40,414 bases of DNA from Flavobacteriales bacterium (GTDB taxonomy: Bacteria; Bacteroidota; Bacteroidia; Flavobacteriales_E; Vicingaceae): assembly GCA_026196775.1 (NCBI GenBank), contig JAPHUD010000001.1, forward strand, positions 1 to 40,414, written 5' to 3'. A model generated the notes under the pieces. It saw nothing but the letters and a program-made list of their open reading frames with translations. It had not been told where the DNA came from and ran no database searches. Position numbers and translations under genes: made by a program. How positions within the stretch are numbered: position 1 is the first letter of the stretch; the number at the start of each line of letters is the position of its first letter. Shown here in pieces: positions 8,975 through 16,600 of this stretch.

Positions 8975-9631
8975 ATGAAACAATCCTTCATATATATTGT
9001 TTTAATTTTTTTATTCTTAAACAGTTGCGTAAGAAAAGAACACTATACTATTCAAACAAACTCGTCAAATATTTTTTATAAAGGAGTTCAAAACCCTTTG
9101 TTGATTACTGGTAAAAATACTCACAAAACAGAAGTTTTGATTAACAATGGCGTTATTACAAAAGAATTTGTAAAAAAAGATACTGCAAGATATTCTATAG
9201 TAGTTTGGGATAGTATTACAACAAAAATCATTATAAAATTCAACAATAGAAACCTTGAATATACTTTCCGGAACAAAAATATTCCAGACCCTTATTTAAC
9301 AGTTTCGTTAAGTAACCCAATTGGACTTTCTAATGAGACAACTGTGAAAAATTTTAAAACCTTTAAAAGGGTAAATGCTCAACTGATTAATTTTGATTAT
9401 AATTGTTCTTTTCGAGTTATTAAATACACTATGGTTCAAATCAAAAACAATGGTAAAGTGACATCTTTTGAGTGGAATGACAAAGATTTCAACTATACTC
9501 CTAATAAATTTACAAAACTTGCTGAGTTAGCTGAATCTGGAGATATATTTATTTTCTCAAATTGTCAAGTTGAATTTTTAGAAACAAATGAAATTAGAAG
9601 TCTTAGAGATTATATAGTCAGAATAAAATAA
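8975..9631 (+). CDS. Lipoprotein resembling the C-terminal domain of GldM
   Basis: A 218-residue predicted lipoprotein: a hydrophobic signal segment ends in LNSC, with C18 as the lipidated residue. It matches no enzyme family that I recognise. Two stretches recall the periplasmic end of GldM, the T9SS motor stalk. IFYKGVQNPLLI near residues 33-44 resembles the strand-turn opening of a GldM beta-domain. The last 70 residues, from FRVIKYTMVQ through SGDIFIFSNCQVEF to YIVRIK, follow the final GldM domain, where a GDxIYFE-type strand and a closing Ser/Leu-rich strand are conserved. The GldM membrane helix is absent. It is flanked by lepA and the convergent MFS gene, with no gld neighbours. The homology is judged by eye. 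Confidence 0.6.
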   Translation: MKQSFIYIVLIFLFLNSCVRKEHYTIQTNSSNIFYKGVQNPLLITGKNTHKTEVLINNGVITKEFVKKDTARYSIVVWDSITTKIIIKFNNRNLEYTFRNKNIPDPYLTVSLSNPIGLSNETTVKNFKTFKRVNAQLINFDYNCSFRVIKYTMVQIKNNGKVTSFEWNDKDFNYTPNKFTKLAELAESGDIFIFSNCQVEFLETNEIRSLRDYIVRIK

Positions 9632-9647
9632 ATCTTATTTTACTACT

Positions 9648-10904
9648 TTATTCCATCTCCACCAAATCCTTTTCTAAATCGAGTTTACGAAGTTTTGGAA
9701 ATTTAATACTTGTGTAAAGCACCACTAACAAGGTCATGCTACCTCCAAAAACCACAGAAGCAACTGTCCCCATTAATTTGGCTGCTACACCACTTTCAAA
9801 AGCTCCAAGCTCGTTGGATGAACCTACAAAAATGGAATTTACTGATGAGACTCTACCTCGCATGTTATCTGGTGTTTTTAATTGTAAAATGGTTTGTCTA
9901 ATTACCACAGAAACGCCATCGAAAACTCCACTAAAAAACAGGGCAACTACCGACAGCCAAAACCAACTTGATAACCCAAAAAGAATGATGCACAATCCGA
10001 ATCCTGCAATTGCTCCCAATAATTTTAATCCCGCATTTTTATTTAACGGAAAATATGCTACCACAATAAGGGTAATAAAAGAACCTATTGCCGGAGAAGC
10101 TCTCAACACTCCAAAACCTTGCGAACCTACGTGTAAAATGTCTTGAGCAAAAATAGGCAATAAGGCTATTGCCCCTCCAAAAAGAACGGCAACCATATCT
10201 AAGGTGATAGCTCCTAAAATTACTCTGGTATTAAAAACAAACTTCAATCCTTCTTTTAAACTCTGAAAAATAGGTTCTCCGATGTTGGGATTTAGTATGG
10301 GTTTGGGTTTTATGAAATATAAAAATAACATTGATAATGCTGCAAATCCGAAAATGATAAACATAGAACCATGTACTCCAAACCATACAATAGCAAAACC
10401 TGCCAATGCAGGGCCTAAAACAGATGCTATTTGCCACACAGAACTGCTCCAAGTAGCAGCATTGGCATAAGCTTTTTTAGGGATAAGCAAAGAAAACATA
10501 GAAAATATGGTTGGACTAATAAACGAACGCACAATTCCTCCAAAAAATACTAATCCGTAAGTTGCCCAAACAATGTGTTGGGTAGAATAAGCTTCAATTA
10601 CTTTCGGTAAAGTGATAATAAATAACCCAAAGCTAATCAACATAAAACCTGAAATACAAAACATCAAGAGTTTTCGTTTTTCTTTTTGGTCAACAATGTG
10701 TCCTGCAAATAGAGCAAAAGATATAGCAGGAATAATTTCCATAAGTCCGATAATACCTAATGCTAATGGATCTTTAGTTAAAGAATAGACTTGCCATTCA
10801 ATTACCACAAATTGCATAGTCCAAGCAAAAACTAAGGCAAAACGTAAGAATAAGAATAAATTAAATTCTTTATATCGGAGTGCTTCGTAAGGGTCTTTTG
10901 TCAT
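9648..10904 (-). CDS. MFS transporter, probable drug/siderophore exporter type
   Basis: A 418-residue integral membrane protein with about 12 hydrophobic helices. The cytoplasmic loop between helices 2 and 3 carries the major facilitator motif A as GHIVDQKEKRK, near residues 67-77. The N-terminal YRxFN-LFLFLRF-type opening and overall layout fit the MFS_3/EntS-like drug:H+ antiporter group; the substrate is unknown. The ATG at 10904 lies just beyond a 12-bp hairpin that ends the upstream operon, so some read-through or a shared control point is possible. The next gene on the other strand converges 16 bases away. Confidence 0.85.
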   Translation of the reverse strand: MTKDPYEALRYKEFNLFLFLRFALVFAWTMQFVVIEWQVYSLTKDPLALGIIGLMEIIPAISFALFAGHIVDQKEKRKLLMFCISGFMLISFGLFIITLPKVIEAYSTQHIVWATYGLVFFGGIVRSFISPTIFSMFSLLIPKKAYANAATWSSSVWQIASVLGPALAGFAIVWFGVHGSMFIIFGFAALSMLFLYFIKPKPILNPNIGEPIFQSLKEGLKFVFNTRVILGAITLDMVAVLFGGAIALLPIFAQDILHVGSQGFGVLRASPAIGSFITLIVVAYFPLNKNAGLKLLGAIAGFGLCIILFGLSSWFWLSVVALFFSGVFDGVSVVIRQTILQLKTPDNMRGRVSSVNSIFVGSSNELGAFESGVAAKLMGTVASVVFGGSMTLLVVLYTSIKFPKLRKLDLEKDLVEME

Positions 10905-10906
10905 TT

Positions 10907-10935
10907 AAAAAGTTAACTTTGAGCAAAGTTAACTT
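10907..10935 (-). terminator. Perfect 12-bp hairpin ending the cupredoxin operon
   Basis: AAGTTAACTTTG (10910-10921) and CAAAGTTAACTT (10924-10935) are exact reverse complements separated by 2 bases. In RNA the innermost pairs would open to form the loop. On the minus strand the stem is followed by a T run (10911-10907). The hairpin overlaps the stop codon of the DUF5777-like gene and ends 3 bases before the MFS start, so it is a terminator and may also affect MFS expression. Confidence 0.75.
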
Positions 10936-11839
10936 AAAAACTAAACACACGCGAAATGTTGAAGCCTAATTTATATTCACCTTTATCCCAAGCTGAATTG
11001 GTGTAAGGTAAAAAGTCATTCTCAATAATTCCGGCAGAATTAGTAACATTAATATGGAAAACATGTCCTCCCGTTTCAATCTCTATACCAACACCTAAAG
11101 CATCATAATAATTATTTTTACTATCTCTAAATTCGGAGAAAGGTAAAAAATAATCGACTACAAATGCGGTTCTTTTGCTGATTTTAAACCTACCTGCAAA
11201 ACCTAATGCAAATAAATCATTTTCATCAGTTGAACCATTTTCTGGATGAACATTTCGTTTATCCACAAAGTTTCTGTGTACTAAAGTAGGTAAAATTTCT
11301 AACGAAATAGCATTGCTTAATTTACTCGCAATAATAAGTTGATGGACATAAGATAATCTATTTACAAATTTATCTTCTGGTATTTTTGCTACTGCAGCAA
11401 CAGCTATATTTGCATAATATGCCGCTGAGATAGGTATTCCTCCTGTTTTTTGGTCTAAAAATCGATACTTTATATTCCCATCAATATGTTCTTGTGTTTT
11501 ACTTCTTCCAACTCCAATGCTAATTCTATCGGTCAATCCATAATCAAAAGAAAAACGAATGTTAGTAGCATTGTCTAATCCCCACAAAGAATGATGTCCT
11601 TCGGCTTTCCCTATAAGCATATCTCCAAATCGGTGAGTAATATTAAATTCCAAAGTTTTCTTTTTAGTGGTCTCTATCGTGTTGGCATTAATCAGTTTTT
11701 TACCTTTAAAAGTTGCTGTTACTTTTTCTGAAGTAGTTTCTTCTTTCACTTCTTCTTCCAACATATTTAATAAATCATCCTGAGCAAAAGAGGTTAACGA
11801 AAACAACGCTAAGGAAGTAAGAAAAAAGGCTCTAAGCAT
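10934..11839 (-). CDS. DUF5777-like outer-membrane beta-barrel protein
   Basis: I place the start at the ATG at 11839, giving 301 residues and a clean signal peptide (MLRAFFLTSLALFSLTSFAQ). The open frame extends 7 codons upstream only to a TTG that overlaps the YceI gene. The mature protein begins with an acidic stretch, then has repeated beta-strand segments with alternating hydrophobics (NITHRFGDMLIG, IRFSFDYGLTDRISIGVGRS) and ends in an aromatic residue (SRVFSF), as expected for an outer-membrane barrel. The pattern recalls DUF5777 proteins, whose function is unknown to me. It is the last gene of a four-gene operon with two cupredoxins and a YceI protein, which suggests a role in an envelope electron-transfer or redox system. 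Confidence 0.7.
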   Translation of the reverse strand: MLRAFFLTSLALFSLTSFAQDDLLNMLEEEVKEETTSEKVTATFKGKKLINANTIETTKKKTLEFNITHRFGDMLIGKAEGHHSLWGLDNATNIRFSFDYGLTDRISIGVGRSKTQEHIDGNIKYRFLDQKTGGIPISAAYYANIAVAAVAKIPEDKFVNRLSYVHQLIIASKLSNAISLEILPTLVHRNFVDKRNVHPENGSTDENDLFALGFAGRFKISKRTAFVVDYFLPFSEFRDSKNNYYDALGVGIEIETGGHVFHINVTNSAGIIENDFLPYTNSAWDKGEYKLGFNISRVFSF

Positions 11840-11846
11840 AATCAGT

Positions 11847-12389
11847 TTATTTTTTTTCAAAATTAATATTTACAGTAACTTTTACAACTTCTGCAATGTT
11901 TTTTACCACTACTTTAGGGATTTTAATTTTATGGTCTTTCAATGCTACATCAAACTCAGCAGTCAAATTAATTTTTCCATTGCTAATGGTTAATGTTCCC
12001 TTTATTTCTCTTTCAACAGTTACTCCATGTATATCCAATGTTCCTTTGGCAGTAACTTCATAAGTGCCATCTTTAGTAAAATCAACTTCATCTATTATCT
12101 TGCCTTTAAAAACAGAGACTTTATACTTATGGCTTTCCATATAGTTTTCATTAAAATGCTCTTCCATTAAAGGTTTCTCGAATTTAAAGCCTACATTGGT
12201 AACAATAAAAGCAACCTCAGCATTTTTAGCATTAATAAGTGCTTTTACATCTTTGTTAATAGCACTAATATTTTCTACAGGAGCTTCAGAAAAAAATGAA
12301 ATTTCTCCATCAGTAGCTTTATATAAGTCTTGAGCTGATATACTTATAGTGCTAACTAATAAACATATTATAATTGTAATTGTTCTCAT
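11847..12389 (-). CDS. YceI-family periplasmic lipid-binding-like protein
   Basis: A 180-residue exported protein with a signal peptide ending around residue 19 (ISISAQ). The YceI lipocalin-like barrel is recognised by the central AKGTLDIHGVTVEREIKGTL and the preceding FKFEKPLMEEHF region, with family-like spacing. YceI proteins bind isoprenoid or other amphiphilic molecules and are often found near cytochromes and oxidases; the ligand here is unknown. The stop lies 7 bases before the chosen start of the barrel gene, and the start lies 8 bases after the lipoprotein cupredoxin stop, so it is the third gene of a tight operon. Confidence 0.85.
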   Translation of the reverse strand: MRTITIIICLLVSTISISAQDLYKATDGEISFFSEAPVENISAINKDVKALINAKNAEVAFIVTNVGFKFEKPLMEEHFNENYMESHKYKVSVFKGKIIDEVDFTKDGTYEVTAKGTLDIHGVTVEREIKGTLTISNGKINLTAEFDVALKDHKIKIPKVVVKNIAEVVKVTVNINFEKK

Positions 12390-12397
12390 AGGTTAAT

Positions 12398-12781
12398 TTA
12401 TTGTACAGTTATTGTGCCCGCCATGCCTGGAGCATGAGCATCACATTGATAATTATAACTTCCTACTATATTAAACACATAGATATAAGTCCATGGTGCA
12501 GATGCCAAAGCATTTCCAAAGCTTGCAGGATTAGTTGGAAAAGTTGCTTGTGTTCCATTTACATTATGAAATCCTGATACATTATCAAAAACAACAGTGT
12601 CACCAACATTAATAGTTAAGCTAGAAGGAGTAAATATCATTCCTGAAGCAGTAACTGTATGTTTCTGATATGTTGTATTTGGATTGATAGGAGCAGGAAT
12701 TTCTTCCACTTCATCAAAGCTATTGTAGGCACATCCTGAAAGTAGAATAGTAACAACTAAAAAAATAGAAAATTGCTTCAT
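12398..12781 (-). CDS. Plastocyanin/azurin-like copper lipoprotein
   Basis: A 127-residue lipoprotein with lipobox LLSGC (C17). The mature part is one cupredoxin domain. The likely type 1 copper ligands are all present: H72 in GFHNVNG, then C113, H116 and M120 in YQCDAHAPGM. Such domains carry single electrons between membrane redox proteins. The sequence from HTVTASGM to GTITVQ is closely similar to that of the upstream gene, so the two arose by tandem duplication; this copy kept a lipid anchor while the other gained a T9SS tail. Only 2 bases separate it from that gene. Confidence 0.88.
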   Translation of the reverse strand: MKQFSIFLVVTILLSGCAYNSFDEVEEIPAPINPNTTYQKHTVTASGMIFTPSSLTINVGDTVVFDNVSGFHNVNGTQATFPTNPASFGNALASAPWTYIYVFNIVGSYNYQCDAHAPGMAGTITVQ

Positions 12782-12783
12782 TT

Positions 12784-13371
12784 TTATTGGATGATTAGTT
12801 TTTCTACTAACTTAGCATCTCCTATTTCAATATTAATGAAATAAATTCCTTTAGGTAATGCCTTAACATCAAACCTGTTGGTTTGGCTAGCAGTTTCTGT
12901 GTAAGTTTTTACTAATTGACCTGTAATATTAATAAGTGAAACTGATTTTATAGTTTGTTTAGTATCAATAGAAAAATAATCTGCTGTAGGATTAGGAAAA
13001 ACCTTAAGCTCTGTTTTTTCTTGTAATTTCACTACCGAGGTAGCTGGCTGAACAACTATTGTACCTGCCATATTAGGAGCATGAACATCACATTGATAAG
13101 CATAATTTCCTGCGACAGTAAACACGAAGGTATAATTCCATGGTGCACTTGCAGGTGAATTTCCAAAACTTGTAGGGTTAGCTGGAAAAGTAGCTTGTGT
13201 TCCATTCACATTATGAAAGCCTGAAACATTGTCCCACTCTACCGTATCTCCCTGATTAATAGTTAAACTATTTGGAGTAAAAGTCATTCCAGATGCCGTA
13301 ATAGTATGTTTGGTTTGTGCACTTAAAACTGTTGCTACAGTTAATGATAAAAATAATAAAGATGTTTTCAT
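12784..13371 (-). CDS. Secreted cupredoxin with T9SS type A sorting tail
   Basis: A 195-residue protein with a signal peptide (cleavage near SAQ, residue 19) and one cupredoxin domain. The likely copper ligands are H53, C94, H97 and M101. After a short linker comes a C-terminal T9SS sorting domain of about 75 residues: LKVFPNPTADYFSID, a middle SLINITGQLVKTY strand and the closing KGIYFINIE and KLIIQ. This predicts export through the type IX system and release or anchoring at the cell surface. It is the first gene of a four-gene operon. A -7-like element and a Fur-box-like palindrome sit directly upstream. Confidence 0.9.
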   Translation of the reverse strand: MKTSLLFLSLTVATVLSAQTKHTITASGMTFTPNSLTINQGDTVEWDNVSGFHNVNGTQATFPANPTSFGNSPASAPWNYTFVFTVAGNYAYQCDVHAPNMAGTIVVQPATSVVKLQEKTELKVFPNPTADYFSIDTKQTIKSVSLINITGQLVKTYTETASQTNRFDVKALPKGIYFINIEIGDAKLVEKLIIQ

Positions 13372-13402
13372 AATAGTTAGGGTTTAATTAATATAATATC
13401 TA

Positions 13403-13436
13403 CAAATATAATGATGATAATCATATTTACTACAAA
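13403..13436 (-). promoter_or_regulatory. Promoter of the cupredoxin operon with internal palindrome
   Basis: On the minus strand TATATTTG (13410-13403) fits TAnnTTTG and lies 31 bases before the ATG. A TTTG (13436-13433) lies 22 bases upstream as a -33 element. Between them ATGATAATCAT (13414-13424) is a perfect 5+1+5 palindrome, and TGATAAT (13415-13421) matches the left half of the Fur consensus. Confidence 0.5.
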
Positions 13437-13610
13437 AAAACTATTTTTTTGACTTTTAAGTATCTGTTTTGTAGATTAATATATTCCTGATGTCCTTTGT
13501 TTGTTAATACTTAGAGTGCTGTTATTTTTTTATTTATTCATTTGTTGAAAAATCAAGTTACTTTACAAAAAATATACTATTTTTATTTTTTCAATTCTAA
13601 AATTCATACT

Positions 13611-16600
13611 ATGAGAAATATAACACTAATTTTTGTTTTTTTAATTCTTTTAACTGTTGGATGTGACGATGATAAAAGAAACGAACCAATTAACCCTGCT
13701 TTTATTGGTTATATATCTGGATTTACCTCAGGTATCATTTCTAATCAATCCACCATAAAAATTAGTTTAACCGAACCTTCCGCTCATGCTCAATATGATA
13801 AAGCTATTGATGAGGATTTATTCGACTTTAGTCCAAACATTAAAGGAGAAGCTTATTGGTTAGATGAAACAACTATTGAATTTAGACCTGAAAGTCGCTT
13901 GCCCTCCAACACCTATTATAAAGCCGAGTTTTATCTTTCAGAACTTGTAGAAGTTGAAAGAGACTTGAAAACCTTTTATTTTGATTTTGAGACTTATAAA
14001 CAAGGCATCAGTCTGCAATTTTCTGGAGTTAAAGCATACGACAACAACTCTTTAAAATGGCAACAAATTACCTACGAACTTACTACTGCCGATTTTGCTA
14101 ATGCTGAGAACTTAGAAAAAACAATTTCTGCAACTCAAAATGGAAAAAAATTAACAATTTCCTGGAATCATGGTATTGGAGAACGACTACATACTTTCTC
14201 TATCGACAGTATTAATAGAACAGAAAAAAGAGGCGAAGTAGTTTTAGAATGGAATGGAGAAGTAATTGAATCAGAAGAAAAAGGAGAACAAAATATAGAA
14301 ATTCCGCCTTTGGGCGAATTTAAAGTGATGGATTTAAAAGTGGTGCAACAACCGGAACAAGCCATTGTTATTTATTTTTCAGATCCTATTAGTACCACTC
14401 AAGATCTAAACGGATTGGTGTATTTACAATCGGGAGAGGCCTTGCGTTTAGCTGTTGATGAAAATACTTTAAATGCCTATCCTGAAAAAAGATTAATGGG
14501 TACTTCAAAAATTATTATCGATAAGACAGTAAAAAATTCCATTGATTATCCACTAATTGAAGGGTTTGAAAAAAACATTTCTTTTACGAACTTAAAACCT
14601 AATGTTGAACTAATTGGGGAAGGTGTAATATTGCCAAGCACCAATGGATTAATTTTCCCATTTAAAGCAGTAAATTTAAGTGCTGTAGATGTAAAAATCA
14701 TCAAAATATTTGAGAATAACGTAGCTCAATTTCTTCAAGTAAACCAAATTAACGGTAACAGAGAAATGAAACGAGTGGGTAGGATTGTACACCAATCGGA
14801 AATGAAATTAAACGCTACTAAAGCTGTAGATTATGGAAATTGGAATACTTTTTCTATTGATTTATCCTCTTTAATTAATGCTGAACCGGGGGCTATTTAC
14901 AGAGTAGAATTATCTTTTCGTAAAAAGCATTCGCTTTATCCTTGCGAAAATACGGCTGATGAACTTGAAGAAATTGATTTAGAAGATGAGCGTGAAGCAT
15001 TAAGTTATGACCAGCCAAGTGATTACTATTATTATGACGATGATTATTACTATTATGATGATGATTACAATTGGAATGAAAGAGACAACCCTTGCAGTAA
15101 GTCTTATTACTCTAGAAATAACCGAAAAGTAGCCAAAAATGTATTTGCCTCAGACTTAGGAATTATTGCTAAAGGTGGTAATGGTAAAACACTTACTGTT
15201 GCCGTTACTGATATTAAAACTACACAACCACTTGCAAATGTTAATATTGAAATTTACAATTATCAAAATCAATTGATGAAAAAAGCCACTACTAACAGTG
15301 ATGGTTTGGTGGACATTGATTTAAACAAAAAGCCTTTCTTGTTAGTTGCTAAACAAGATAAACAGGTAGGTTATTTACGTTTGGATGATGGTTCTGCACT
15401 GTCAGTAAGTATGTTTGATGTAGGCGGAGCAACGGTTAAAAAAGGAGTGAAAGGATATATTTACGGAGAAAGAGGTGTTTGGCGTCCGGGCGATTCTCTT
15501 TTTGTATCTTTTATTTTAGAAGATAAATTAGGGGTGCTGCCGGTAAACCATCCAGTGGTAATGGAGCTTTATACTCCAGAAAACCAACTCTATTCACGTA
15601 AAATAAAAACAACAGGTGAAAATGGTTTTTATGATTTTAGAACCAAAACAGATGATGATGCTCCTACAGGAAATTGGTTGGCAAAAATTAAAGTAGGTGG
15701 CTCTTCATTTTCCAAGACCTTAAAAATTGAAACCATAAAACCTAATAGACTAAAAATAAATCTCGATTTTAAAACACAAGTCCTTAAAGATAATCAACCT
15801 ATGACTGGTGATATGGAAGTAAAATGGTTGCATGGAGCCATTGCCGGAAATATTAAAACAGATGTAGAGCTGATTTTAACGCAATCTAAAACAACTTTTA
15901 AAGATTACCCGGATTATGTTTTTGATAATCCCGCTAAAAGTTTTGATTCAGAAGAAAATATGATTTTTGATGGGAAATTAAATAGCGAAGGAAAAGCTAC
16001 TATTTACCCTAAAATTAATGTAAAAAAAGAGGTGGCTCCCGGAATGTTAAAAGCCAATTTTAAAATTAGAGCGTTTGAAAATGGTGGTGAGTTTAGCGTA
16101 GACAGACAAGCGATAGATTATTCTCCATATAGAGGTTATGTAGGCGTTAAAGTTCCCGAAGGCAAAGGATGGAACGGAGCGTTGTTTTCAGATCAATCTA
16201 ACTTAATTCCTATAGTTACGGTTGATGAAGATGGTAAACCTGTAAGTCGTCAGAAAGTAAAAATTGAAATTTATGATGTGTATTGGAGTTGGTGGTGGGA
16301 ACGCTCAGATAATTATGATTTAGCAAGGTATGTTGCCAATCGTTCTAAAAATTTAATTAAAGAAGAGTACATCAATACCACTAATGGAAAAGCCATTTTT
16401 GATATGAAATTTGATAGAGATTATTGGGGAAGAAAATTGATAATTGTTACTGATCCTGTTACCGGACATAGTACCGGACAAACTTTTTATATGTCTTATT
16501 CCGGGTGGTGGAACAGTAATTCGGGAGATAATCCGGGTGGTGCCGAAATGCTTTCTTTTAGTTGTGATAAAAAAGTGTACCAAGTGGGTGATGAAGTAAA

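Noticed and set aside
9736-10146. 136-residue plus-strand frame within the MFS gene
   Set aside because: It lies wholly antisense to a convincing membrane transporter, and its Pro/Asn/Thr-rich composition is what the complement of helix codons produces.
13542-13610. Upstream extension of the alpha-2-macroglobulin frame from a TTG
   Set aside because: The extension would put 23 residues before a perfect lipoprotein signal; the ATG at 13611 is preferred.
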